Shown one piece after another: positions 34,440 through 45,500 of a DNA stretch of 64,000 nucleotides. Each line of letters opens with the position of its first letter. Positions within the stretch are counted from its first letter, which is position 1. The position numbers were made by a program, and so were the translations under genes. The notes under the pieces were generated by a model, which was given only the letters and a program-made list of their open reading frames with translations, had not been told where the DNA came from and made no database searches. Origin of the DNA: Pristionchus mayeri (taxonomy: Eukaryota > Nematoda > Chromadorea > Rhabditida > Neodiplogasteridae); contig BTRK01000004.1 in NCBI GenBank assembly GCA_036245805.1, positions 36,999,541 through 37,063,540 on the forward strand, in the 5' to 3' direction.

Positions 34440-34907
34440 CCTTTCCGTGATCTCCATTTATGCACTCGCAGACGACGCGCAAGGCTCCCTTTCTTGATAA
34501 TTTCTCATGCACATCTTGCCACTTTTGTTCGTCCATTGGCTCTTTTCTCTTCTTTGAGTGAGGCGACTCAACCACGTAATCACCATAGTTGACGGCAAAC
34601 AGGGGTCTGCCTTGTTGTAACTGAAATGCCAATACCTTTGGAAAATTGACTGAACATGTTTGCAGTTTTGCTTGCTTTTTGTTAACATATATTTTTTTAC
34701 TTGTTTTAAGAATTGTTGAACGCAAGTATTATCATGAAGCGCTGAAATTTTAGGATGTGCACAGTAGACATTTTGCATGCGAAAAATTCCCACGACGTGA
34801 TCTGGATTAATCCCTGTTTTCAAACAAATTTAGAATAGTACCATTTGCAGGTAGTTCCCGGTGTACATCGAACAGAAGCAGCCCTGACGGACGATGATCC
34901 GAGTGAC
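34440..34907 (-). CDS. unrecognised Cys-containing protein, internal exons (copy A)
   Basis: Exons 34907-34842 (VTRIIVRQGCFCSMYTGNYL, then QM), probably one starting at 34813, and 34620-34440 (GRPLFAVNYGDYVV, later SRKGALRVVCECINGDHGK). VRQGC parallels VRRGC, and ALRVVCEC parallels AKRVTCFC, in copy B, so this is a paralogue or a repeated domain of one long gene. The phase of the middle exon does not join cleanly. Upstream exons would lie where the GC-rich arm at 35000-35200 now sits, so the gene may be truncated by that insertion. Confidence 0.42.
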
Positions 34908-34999
34908 CTGAGAATTTTAAAATTTGTTTTCAATAATCGACTAACAACAAAAACAAACTACTAGCATAACAAAGTAGCAATAAATGCAGTTCAACTAAA

Positions 35000-35200
35000 A
35001 AATTTGGCTCTGTCTGAATAAGCGGGGCCGATGAAAATTTCATCGGCCCCGCGGGGCCGTATTTTTGGTGGCGGGGCCGTAAAAATAGTGGCGGGGCCGA
35101 AAAATTGGCTAACGGGGGCGTAAAATGGGCTAACGGGGCCGTAAATTGTTTATGCAAAAAGAGTCATATTGTATAAAAATGATGTAATTTCATGGTTGTT
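35000..35200. repeat. GGCCCC-rich left arm of a large foldback element
   Basis: Contains GGCTCTGTCTGAATAAGC and then several GCGGGGCCG units spaced 20-27 bp apart, joined by AT-rich linkers. The arm at 37775-38013 is its inverted counterpart. Far more GC-rich than its surroundings. Confidence 0.75.
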
Positions 35201-35454
35201 ATGCAATAACGTATCTGGTCAGCATATAACACATAAAAATGGTAAAAAATGGTAAGTTCAGGCTTTGCCCAACACCCGCATCGGTTGCAGTTCCCACAAG
35301 GCGTTACCCTACGAGAAACCCGACCATGGATGCTCCTGTTACAACGTCTATTGTTAAGGTACCTACAGCGCTATCTATGGGCAGAGGAGGGAGAAAGCCG
35401 AGACATACATCCAGAGGATAGTTAGCACAGGGGTTGCTGTCACGCTATTCTTAC

Positions 35455-36253
35455 GATTTTTTATACCGATTCTGTAAGAGTCAAACAAAACGTGGCACAC
35501 CGTTTTTACGAAAACCTGTGAAAAGTGGTTCTCGAGTGTGCTGGCCAATTGAATTAGTTGACTATGAATCCATCGATATCGAATTTGCATATTTTGAAAA
35601 ATCCAAAATATGCGCAAAATTAGTTCTCGAATATAAGGAAACAAATCAAAGCAGCGAAGAACATAGGCAGATGCGAAGAACATAGGCAGATGCCCTTATT
35701 GAGGCTGTTTTCCCGCTCGGATTGCTCCAGAGAGTGAGAAATGAAATGAGTTTCACTTTCAATATCGCGCAAACAAAGGAAGTTCATCTCATTGCTCACT
35801 CTCTGGAGCAATCCGAGCGGGAAAACAGCCTTAATAAGTCAGAAAAATGCATGTAACTTAAGGGAGCAGACTTTTAACCATACTATGTATACGAAAAATG
35901 ATCGCCAGAGCAAGGTGCATCTGCCTATGTTCTTCGCTGCTTTGATTTTTTTCCTTATATTCGAGAACTAATTTTGCGCATATTTTGAATTTTTCAAAAT
36001 ATGCGAATTCGATATCGATGGATTCATAGTCAACTAATTCAACCTCCGTGCAAGTTTGGAGACGATTCATTAATCGGTTCCCGTGTTATGTGCAGAGATA
36101 TAGAAACAGCCTACATGCAGCCTGGCTCAACCGGACAAAATGACGCAAAATGAAGTTGACCATTTTGGTCAGCACACTCGAGAACCACTTTTCACAGATT
36201 TTTGTAAAAACGCTGTGCCAGACCCTATAGGATATTGTTTGATTATTCGAGAA
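35455..36253. repeat. palindrome inside the GGCCCC element
   Basis: Inverted repeat of about 800 bp centred near 35775. The inner arms pair CTCGGATTGCTCCAGAGAGT with its complement, and the outer arms share GTTGACTATGAATCCATCGA. The left arm has a short tandem duplication of GCGAAGAACATAGGCAGAT near 35655-35695. Confidence 0.75.
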
Positions 36254-36506
36254 TCGGGCTCATATATTTTTTCGTGTAGACATTTATATCAGTAATATAT
36301 CTTATTCTTAGCTTTGTGAATTCGCAGAAAAAAACACGTTTTAATCGTTAAAGAACAGCGATAAAACAAATATTGCATTTGAATTACGAAATATTACGTG
36401 ATAATTGCGAAGTGTTTATGTTGGTGTAATGCCCCATTTGGACTCGAAGGTCAGCTTCCCTGAATATTTGTATGCGAACTATGCGAAATAGACACGTTAT
36501 TGCAAC

Positions 36507-37770
36507 ATATCACGTGTCTTCTGAGAGATTGCAGGACCGTGCGGAACCAGGAGCCCCAACTTTCAGCAGTATCCCTGAGATAATTATGACAGAGTATATT
36601 GGGGATGAGAAAACTTTTTACGTTGGCAGTTTTTTCAAGAACCGGCTTTTAGGCATTTTCCGGTTCGCACCCGGCTCTGCCGTATTTCAGCTCCCAGATG
36701 AGCTAGAATGGTGGCATTGGGCTCAAAATGTCCGGAAAATTATTTACAACAACTTTTATGTTGACAAAAAAGTTCGTCGGCGTCAACTTCATATTTAAAT
36801 TTTCGAAAAACTGCAATCAAAAACAGAAAATAAATTCTACCGGCTCGGGGACCCAACCCTTTCAAGTATGCGGAGCTCATATTCGGATTCTCCATGCGCG
36901 ATTCTATCAAGAAAAAATATAGACGAACTCGTTAGGGGTGACAAGTGGTCTTCTCAAGGCGAAAATAGCGTCCAACTCGCTCAATTTCAACATGACTTTT
37001 CTGAAATTCATCGGATAAAACTCTACAACATGACCATATTGACGAAAACATCATAAATAAGTACCATAACTCTAAACAACTCGAATGGAAAGCATTTTGA
37101 CACTTTTTTAAAAAATCGAAAAAATTTCGAAAGAAATTGTCTCGATTTTACCAAACAAACATTTTAAATACGGCGTTTTTCAAAAAGTCATTAAGTATTG
37201 CGAAATAGGTTGCCCCACGGAAAAAGATCTGACCGAGTTGACTTTCAAGGAATACGGTAATCGATTGATTTTTGGTACGGTGGAAAATGTTAGTCTGGCC
37301 ATGCCTGCCTTGCAGCATTTTTGGTTTGCGGATGCTTTACGTTGTAATCGCAGGAATTCGAAAAGCCCATAATTACCGTAGTTTGCACGGACAGACAGAC
37401 AGCGGGAAAACGTTTTTTCGAGAATTTTCTATATTCCTCAAACATTTTTTAAATTGTTAAGTGCGTGCAGACCATGTAGGCTCCTTGCGCACATGATCCC
37501 AAACACACCATCCCCCCACCTCCTCCAGATCAAAAAAGCTTACGAGTTAAGGTAATATAGCAACTAACGGGGTTCTGTCAGAAGAAGACAACTATTGTTT
37601 TATGAGTTTAAAATAACGGACTCATGGCTTGGATACAGTCCTTTCAGTTTGAAAAATCTTAGTCATATGTTTGACACAGCATAATTATCTCAGGGATACT
37701 GCTGAAAGTTGGGGCTCCTGGTTCCGCGGGGTGTCCGTTTTCATGCACTCTCTCAGAAGACGCGTGATAT
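36507..37770. mobile_element. family F element (copy 2), non-palindromic interior
   Basis: Ends ATATCACGTGTCTTCTGAGA and TCTCAGAAGACGCGTGATAT. The terminal inverted repeats extend about 90 bp (AGGAGCCCCAACTTTCAGCA and complement). Internal GAACCGGCTTTTAGGCATTT links it to copies at 14266 and 55221. The interior of about 1.1 kb is not a palindrome and has no convincing coding region. It abuts the right GGCCCC arm. Confidence 0.75.
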
Positions 37771-37774
37771 ATAT

Positions 37775-38013
37775 GAAATTACATCATATCTATACACTAA
37801 AACTCATTTAGAATGAAAAAAATTACGGCCACGTTAGCCCAGTATAATGGCCCCGCGGGGCCGAATTACGGCCCCGCCACTAAATTTTACGGCCCCGTTT
37901 ATTCCGACAGATTTTTTTACGGCCCCGTTTATTCAGACAGATTTTTTCAACGACCCTGTATATTCAGACAGATTTTTTTACGGCCCCGCTTATTCAGACA
38001 GAGCCAAAAATTT
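37775..38013. repeat. GGCCCC-rich right arm with tandem repeats
   Basis: Inverted counterpart of 35000-35200. Includes GGCCCCGCGGGGCC and three to four tandem units of about 30 bp with core ACGGCCCCGTTTATTC and AGACAGATTTTTT. It ends CTTATTCAGACAGAGCC, the complement of the left terminus. ATGAAATTACATCAT near 37772 pairs with 35182, extending the arm. Confidence 0.75.
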
Positions 38014-38236
38014 CATAGTGTTGCTGAAGAGTGAAAATTCAATCAATAAACCTTGAATTCATAGTCAGGCAACTTGGCATGTCGGAAGTTGAGATCCGCG
38101 CGCTTGATTACAGGCCAATCTTCAATTTTACATTTTCGAAAAATTTCTTAATTTCTCAATTGGTATTTCGATCAGGAACTTCATTCCGTGGCGATTCGGC
38201 TGCGAATTTTTCGTCCAATGTCCCTGAAATTTAACA

Positions 38237-38653
38237 CTAACACTGGCCATGGGCTTGCGCTTCAGTGTGCGGAGAACGAGAGGCTGATCGAGGGAGGGAG
38301 GGCGTCCAGAGCGGGGTTGATCATCGAGACCAAACTCCCCTTTCTTGAAGCGGGAGAACCACTTATAGCAGAAGGCTATGGAGGGGGCGTCAGCTCCTTC
38401 CGACTGGGCCAGGGCAGAGTGGGCCTCCTTCACGGATCGGCCAAGACGGTAGTAATGAAGTAAAACTGCTCGGAGGTAGAGATGGGAGTCCATCACAAGA
38501 ATCAATGTAACAACAAGGAGACTGATTAAATCCTCTCACTACTCAACGTCAGAATGATGCATTACATTGTTGACAAACAGATTGCGCAATCACTGCATTT
38601 GATCGCGAACTGACTTTTTCCGATGCATTATACGAACTTTCCGGACACCCCAA
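38237..38653 (-). mobile_element. mariner transposon fragment (5' third)
   Basis: Matches the transposase-start end of 21506-22746: a terminal repeat ending at 38653 followed by TA, then the transposase N-terminus on minus from 38505 (MILVMDSHLYLRAVLLHYYR) to about residue 89. At 38237 similarity stops abruptly, so about two thirds of the element is missing. Confidence 0.88.
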
Positions 38654-38776
38654 TAGCTCAAAACCTCAAACTCATAAAAACGTGGTCTGTGCGGTAGGCT
38701 CTCCGTGATCTATCTTTTTAAACTGTTGAATCTATCGAACACTTTCACATACAGACACAATGATTTATTATTTCAG

Positions 38777-39160
38777 AACACCACGTTATACTTGCATCAA
38801 AGAAACAGAGCAATGGATGCAACCGCTGCATCGATGAGTGTTCCTTCTCACAACGGGCTGACAACCACTCGCATCATATTTGAGAAGAACGTCACCATTG
38901 TCAGTTACTAAAAAAATAATAAATTGCCAATTGAAATGTTTGATTTTTAATAATTTGAGACTCTGACTTACTGTGGCTTTCTCTCTTTTAGACTGTATCG
39001 TAACAAATACAAATATAACTTTAAATTATATGTTTTTAGGTTATCTTTGACGAGACGTGGACTCTACCCATAATGCGAAATGAGGAATTTCCCTGGACCC
39101 CTATCACGAACCTGACTATACAGACTCACTTTAACATTACTGCACTATACACTGCGTAAA
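38777..39160 (+). CDS. exons of the unrecognised family (copy C), partial
   Basis: Two exons: 38777-about 38902 (MDATAASMSVPSHNGLTT, ending FEKNVTI) and about 39041-39150 (VIFDETWTLPIMRNEEF, then ITNLTIQTHFNITAL). VIFDETWTLP resembles LVFDKTWTNL of copy B at 32316, so this is likely the N-terminal part of the same family. NLT and NIT are N-glycosylation sequons, which would fit a secreted protein. The frame is cut by the inverted-repeat element from 39154; no downstream exons found. Confidence 0.4.
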
Positions 39161-39813
39161 AAGTTGCGTAAAAAGTTCGCGAACTTCTGATTCTCTCCTG
39201 TTCGTGTACTCTCTCTCTTTCTCTAACCAGGTCGTTGAAAAGTTCACGAACTTTTCGACGAACTATGTTCGAAAATCATACTTTTCTTTTGTTTTACTTA
39301 TTTTTATAAACTATTTTTGCTTTTAACTTATGACTTCTTATAATGACAACCTTCCCTTAGCTGGAATAGCTTCAGAATACAGCGTAGTGAAAGTAAACAG
39401 GGTTGGAGTATTTTTTTCGAAAATGGGTCACCACTTTCCCCACCCTGTAATGTCAAGCTATTCCATCAGAGGGAAGGTTGTTCTTATAAGCAGTCATAAG
39501 TTGAAAGCAAAAATAATTGATAAAAATAAGTAAAACAAAAGAAAAGTACGAATTTCGAACGAATTAATGCCGGTTTTTAACGAACTTTTCAAGGAGCTGC
39601 GTGAAAAGTTAGAAAAAGGCGAGAGAGCACGCATTCTTGAGCAAAAATAGTTTATAAAAGTAAGTAAAACAAAAGAAAAGTATGATTTTCGAACACAGAT
39701 CGTCGAAAAGTTCGTGAACTTTTCATCGACCTGGTTAGAGAAAGAGAGAGAGCATGCGAAATGGAGAGAATCAGAAGTTCGCGAACTTTTTACGCAACTT
39801 TTTCTCGCACATT
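39154..39813. mobile_element. inverted-repeat element with nested foldback
   Basis: Ends with AAAAGTTCGCGAACTTCTGA and complement. The inner pair GACAACCTTCCCTTAGCTGG / AGGGAAGGTTGT (about 39340-39485) forms a second foldback. The segment AAGTAAAACAAAAGAAAAGTA occurs twice on the right (39530, 39660), giving unequal arms. Non-coding. Confidence 0.65.
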
Positions 39814-39829
39814 TCTGACAGATTAAACA

Positions 39830-41340
39830 GGCCGATAGTTTCTCGCTTATTTCGATTGAAGTTGATACTATCTGTGTTACGATGCTATCGAATACGCTTA
39901 CTCAACATTCCGTGAAGAAAAAGTGACTTATATCGGGTGACTAAGCGAATTTCCCGCCTGCGATGATTGCTAACGATGATTGCTCAGCCGGGAATGTTGC
40001 TCATTCCTTGATATTGCTTGTGAAACCGTTGTTCTCGTGTAATTGTTGGCTGGGTCAATTGGAAGCACCAACATCGCTTTGTCTATCAATAGTGTTGAAT
40101 ATTTATGACAAATACTAGTATGATAATTAGTTCAAAACATTTTGCTATCATCACACAGTTTTCGTCAGCGCTCAGACTGAATTGTGCATTATTTTCCATG
40201 GTCTTCATTGCATCCAAATCACTCAGTACCAATATTCCATTACGCACAACATGAGTTTCAGATGTTATAAAATTCTTGCGTTGTGTGCCGATGAATAAAT
40301 TTTGCGAAGCTAAGCTTGCAGCATTATTGATCGAAGGTCTCGCCTGGGCACGAAAGATTAAATGCTTGAACAGGTATCGCGGAAACTAACTAACATATTT
40401 TCCGTGCAAAGCCGCTTTTTATTTGCATATTGGGAGCACCAGAATCCGCAATCTCCAAAATACTGTCTCCGACTTCAGTAGTCGAAAGGGATAGCTCAAT
40501 TGGCCAGGAAACTGGACTGGACTCAAGCCGCACTAATATAATTTATTTTGATTTCGTCGCTCGATTCTTTGGGAATGTTTCAGACAGGCGAAAGTGCATT
40601 CCTTTTCTAGAAACAGAAGCCCAAAAAAATCAGGAGTCTGATCGTCTGAAACACATGGCGGAGAAATCGTAGTGTGTATCTTATCATTCTTTTGTTTGAA
40701 TTGAAAACGCTCGACTGGCATGAGCATCAAAATGGACATGTTTGCAATCCATCGGTGAGAACCATTGATTGTCTAGCTGACATCACTATTCTTCCCTTCC
40801 AATTGCAAAATTCCCGTTCGCGAAATCATCTCTAAAGCTAACGTACTCAGTTGCTTGTTATGTAGTGCGTCTTGTGAACATGGCCGGCCAATAGCTAAAG
40901 TGACCTCTCTGTAGAATTCCGGTCAAAACTGTAAATCAAAGGTCAAATATAAAACCGTGCACGTGCGTCAGCCTGCACTATGTCCAGAATTTGAGCACTA
41001 GAATGAGAATTATCTCAAAAAAAATTAAGACAATTATTTCAGGTGTGCATCACCAGTTGTGTACTCAGTTATGTTTTTTTTATGTATTGTGCAATTATGT
41101 TTTTTTTCAAACAATGTGATCTTGATCAACTCGTCTGGTGACGGTATGTGATGCTTGAGCAGCCGTAAAATCAACAAAAAGCTTTTCCGTGGAAAACCGG
41201 TTGTGTTTGCGTATCGGATTCCAGACTCTCCAAAACACTGTCTGGCATTTCCATCCAGTAGTAGGAAGCCATTATTCAGCCGGACAGGAATAAGGAGAGT
41301 AGATGTCACTTTGCAGATTTGTTCGTATTTCACAATCGCT
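39830..41340. repeat. partial copies of interspersed repeat R1
   Basis: Diverged R1 pieces, recognised by TACTATCTGTGTTACGATGC, ATTGCTCAGCCGGGAATG, TCAATTGGAAGCACCAACAT and CTCCAAAACACTGTCTGGCA. Open frames (for example 40430-40672) contain these repeat words and are not supported as genes. Nothing further is recognised in 41341-41705. Confidence 0.55.
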
Positions 41341-41705
41341 TGGTGTGAACGGAATATAATATGATCGATTTACACATCGGCAAAACAGATTTGTTACTAT
41401 GCTGTGTGTTTCCTTCGTTTCCACAATCCGCCACTATGTATTCTCCAACTTTCTTTATTTCTAACGGAAGTACATTTACCGACGCGAATATATGTTTGCA
41501 CCATCAGCAATATTGTGGATGCAATTGTGTTGTCATTATTATTTATTCGATGCAAATATGATATATATTCGTACAATCGAAATACGTGAGGATGAATATC
41601 GATATTTAATAATACACTCTTTCATTCTTAAACTCCTCGTCCTTTCTGTCAGAATGTTTGCAGCTCAGACAGCGGGTTGTCACTGAAATAATTCATTAGA
41701 CAAAT

Positions 41706-43266
41706 TCAAATGACGGATTTCCACTCACATTCAATAGAGTGATCATGATTTTCAATTTTGAGGCGCCTATCGAACTTGTCGGGCTTCCTGGGAAAGAAAA
41801 GGCCTTCCGTTTCAAACCAAATCATCTTGTTCTGTATTGGAAAGCTGAATTTTTGTTTTAATTTATTCATATTTTGATTAAATTAACCTCCACGAGCGAA
41901 TAGGCTTCTCGGGTAGACATAGAATCTGGATAAGTGTTGTTAGTTATTTGCAACTTATCCAGCTTCTTCGAGAGCAGTTCGGGTATAATTGAAGCCCAAT
42001 CAAAATTGAGAATTCCAAAGAAATAGTTGTTTTTGCGATAGACAGTGGATACTTGGCGTTGAATTATGCAAAGCGATTGGGTTATTGATGATATTCTTAG
42101 TAGAACATCAACTGAAATTACACGTATTAAATAACTTTAAAAAAAATGTTTTTACCTCTATCGGATGTATGATTTTCCCATATTTGAATAACGAGCTCAG
42201 TATCACCATGCTCTTCGATGGTCTTGATGATGTGATTACTAAGACATTATATTTTATACATTATTCATCTACGCAATTACAAACTCACACAGCCGCATCC
42301 GTTAGAATGTTCGCTTCAACTCTTAGCGTATTGAATGTGATTCCACCGAGTAGTCCATTCATTGCCGTTGCCGGAAATTCAGTGGATCCGTAATCGATTG
42401 ACACTGAGCCAATTGTTCCCATGCACTGGCTTAAGTACACCAGGAAAAAAATATTATCGTCGGTTAGTAAGAAGGTAGCAATATAGGCCTGGAACACAAC
42501 AATAGTATGCAATTTGATGGATGTGGGTATTTCACTCGATTTAAGTTAATTATATTATTGTGAAAATACGTGTTGGCACAAGGGACCCGATTTCAATCCG
42601 CCCGGGGTCGGCAAATTGGTAGTGACCTCGGTCGCGAAATGTTGCATTCACTAGAAGCACTTTGGACAGCAGGAATACGTACTACAAGCCTCATCTAACG
42701 ACACCATGACTGTCAAATCGCCTGACGAGGCTACACCTTTACTTTTATGATATACATTTAAATTGTTAATATAGTGTGAACATACAAAACATAAATTGTA
42801 AAAAGAATATATCCTCACTGTGTGCCTGGGGGTCAGAGCGTCCGATTTGCTCCGCCGAATCTAGTGAAAATCCACGTATAATACGTCTTTTGAACAATTT
42901 TCTATAGTTTTCCCGTACATGAATCCGAATCTTATTTGCTTTGTTCGTTATAATGTCCAATTGATCAACAAGGACTAGCCCCGACTTGAGCATCGAATGA
43001 TCGTCCGAACACGATTTGAGCATCCGACAAGTCTGAACGATGTGAACCTCATGATTTTTGAATCATAAGCCGTCAATTTTTTACCATCGGTACATGACTA
43101 ATAGTTAAAATTAATTTTAAAAAGTACGCACCTGTCTGAGATTGAGCGCAGACCCTTCTGCGTAATCGATGATGGTCCAGAGGATATCACGAGGTAATTG
43201 TTCGAAAGGAGAGAGGCCAGCAGTTTCGTTCGATGAGAGGGTCAGGTCAGTCGGATACGTCTCCAT
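41706..43266 (-). CDS. F-box-type protein 6
   Basis: Starts METYPTDLTLSSNETAGL at 43266, then the F-box motif QLPRDILWTIIDYAEGSA (exon 43266-43132, 45 codons). Later exons: about 43034-42830 (TCRMLKSCSDDHSMLKS, then IRIHVRENYRKLFKRRI), about 42500-42290 (VYLSQCMGTIGSVSIDYG), one near 42200, one near 42060-41890 (YFFGILNFDWASIIPELL, matching the YFFG..W.PII block of genes 2 and 4) and a terminal exon near 41830-41706 (MIWFETEGLFFPRKPDKF). No lesion is visible, but exon borders after the second are approximate. A SINE-like repeat lies in one intron. This is the only family member well away from the 12-29 kb cluster. Confidence 0.65.
42571..42748 (+). repeat. possible tRNA-derived SINE
   Basis: Contains GATTTCAATCC, close to a Pol III B box, and ends CTACACCTTTACTTTTA, like the tails at 7600 and 62520. 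It sits in an intron of F-box gene 6, antisense to it. Similarity to the other two outside the tail is weak. Confidence 0.35.
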
Positions 43267-43639
43267 AGTTGGGGGCAGTCAGTGATACAGGCTGATGGAC
43301 GACTGCGCTTTTGAGTGAGTGATTACAATCAAGCGACGCCCTCATTTCTCACTTTCGTGTTATGATGTGGGCACAGCCACAGGTCAAATGAGAGCTATTT
43401 ATAACGGTTTTTGTAACCGAGGAGTTAGCTAAACTTCACGCATTGTTTTACCTCTGGCTGTGCTTTTCATTTCATAAAAGGACGACGTGTTTGTCCTTTG
43501 CTTTAGAAAAGTTTCTAAGAGAGAGGCAATTATCATGTCTTCCTCAGTAATCATAGGTGAGTCTAAATTGATATTAGCGTTGATTTATATTCGAATAGAG
43601 AAAAAAAAACAAATTATATTTCACATTATATCCAAATAA

Positions 43640-45500
43640 CATTTTAATCGATTTCATGACGTCTCTATGTTTCGCAATTTCATTCGTTCAAAATAAAATA
43701 TACCCCCAATGCCAATCTACCAATAAACATTAATTTGCATCCATTCCCCCGGTCATTTGTTTCTTGCTTGCAAACAACAAAAGATGAGGTCATCAATATT
43801 TTTACTCGTTTCGCTTTTTTTCGTGTTTCAATATGACAAACGGTGGTAGACGAGAGCGCCAAGTAACGGATCGCGGAATTCTTCAAGAATCTAACATCTA
43901 CAACTAAGAGCAACCAACACAACGGCGGGAATAGTCGAATAGTCGGATCGGAGTTCAAAACAACCACTCTCACTCCCAATAACTCCCGAACTCCCAATAA
44001 TACTCAATTTCAGCCCCCCATTATCCAATTGCATGTGTATGTACGAGCGACAAAGACAAGTGAGGTGATAAATATTTTTACTCGTTTAGTTTTTTCTCGG
44101 CATTTTTGAGTCAATATGACAAATATTGGTAGGCATCACAAATAGAAGCGATGAATCATGGAATTGTTTCGTCTAGAAACTAAAATCTACAACTAAGAAC
44201 AACTATGAGAGCATGATATGCTCAAAGACTATACGGGTGGCGAAAGTCAAATGTCGAAATGATCGATTGAAGCTCCGAATCCGAGTGAAGTAAGGGCGAT
44301 ACGATAGGCGAAGTGGTTGAGAGGTCTGGCGACAATCCTTCCCATTGACCATCAAGTGATCGGGAATCTGTGTCTCACCTCTCAACCACTGCATCATGAT
44401 GTAGGCACGTCTTCAGTTGAATCCAGAGGAAGAGAAGGGAAGAGTCGGGTCTGCTTCGGGTGACCTCCATTGGCATCAGATTGGAACCTCTCTTAACACC
44501 CTCTGGCTCCCCTCAGGGTGATAGAGAGTGAAAAGATGAGTGAGGTCCAATGAATTGAGCCGGAAGTGTGGAAAAGCGCACACGAGCCTTGCCTCCGAGT
44601 CTTGTCTTCGTCCGATCATCCGTGAGGGGTTAGGGCCAAGGTCACAAGGTCGTCGGGTCCATTTTTTTGCCGTTCACCTTCTGATTTCGACGTCAGAATC
44701 CAGTGAAGCGATTGGTTATGTACAGAAAAGAGACAGTCGCTGAGTGGGAAGAGTAGTGTGGAGAGTTGGGAAGGGGTTGAAGAAGATGAAGGAGTAGAAG
44801 GGGAAGGATTGAAGAGGTTGATGAAATAGAGGAGGCGCAGCCTCCCCCCACACTATCACACTCTGGCGCTGAACTGATTCCCCTCTCGCCCGTCCGTTCT
44901 TTTATAGGGGAGCCGACACTGTTTCCCCCTCCCTCTCCATATCTCCCTGTTTTTCTCTCCATTCAGCCATCATTGTCTGTATCTCTGTTTCTCTGTCTCT
45001 CTCTCACTCACTCCCTCTCTCTCTTTCGCTCGCTCTCACCCATTCTCTCTACGTTTCCTGCAATGCGTGCGTTGGCAAATCGGGAAAAGGCGGCGAAATT
45101 CGGGGAGAGAAAGAGAGGGTGAGAATGACGAAAAGATACGAAACTCGCTCATGTTTCTTACAGTTTTTGTTTCATCATTCTGAAAACTATTGAATTTCTC
45201 CAGATATTTTGGCTGAACTTGGGCGTATCTTGATACTATCTGTGTTACGATCTTATCGAAGACGATTAGTCATATTTTCATGATGAGTAACACTACCTAT
45301 CGCGTGACTAATCTAGTTTCCTGTCTGCCTTGGGGAAACGGCGATTGTTCAGCAGGGAATGTAATGAAGCTCACTCATCGTAGTCGCTTGCGAAATCGTT
45401 GTTCGCTTGTCATTTTTTCCTGGGTGAATTGGAAGCACAAGAATCGCTTTGTCTATCAATATTGTTGCATATTTTTGTCAGACACTAGGATGAGAATTGT
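43640..45500 (-). repeat. interspersed repeat R1, copy 1 (inverted) with partial duplication
   Basis: Minus-strand copy of the R1 unit found at 49445-52360 and 53200-55190. Landmarks read on minus: GTTTCGTATCTTTTCGTCAT (about 45150), TATAAAAGAACGG (44907-44895), TCAGTTCAGCGCC, stem GGAGGCTGCGCCTCC, and a hairpin closed by GGTTGAGAGGT / ACCTCTCAACC (about 44312-44390). A diverged second copy of its last ~310 bp follows at 43680-43990. No conserved open frame. Confidence 0.72.
44871..44907 (-). promoter_or_regulatory. TATA + initiator arrangement in R1 copy 1
   Basis: On minus, TATAAAA (44907-44901) lies about 30 bp before TCAGTTC (44877-44871). The same spacing occurs in the other two R1 copies. 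Confidence 0.45.

Noticed and set aside
44203..44397. Recurrent peptide LRGET.IPD in R1 copies on the transcribed strand
   Set aside because: It arises from the conserved GGTTGAGAGGT hairpin. Frames diverge on both sides and are interrupted in copies 2 and 3, so structure rather than protein appears conserved.
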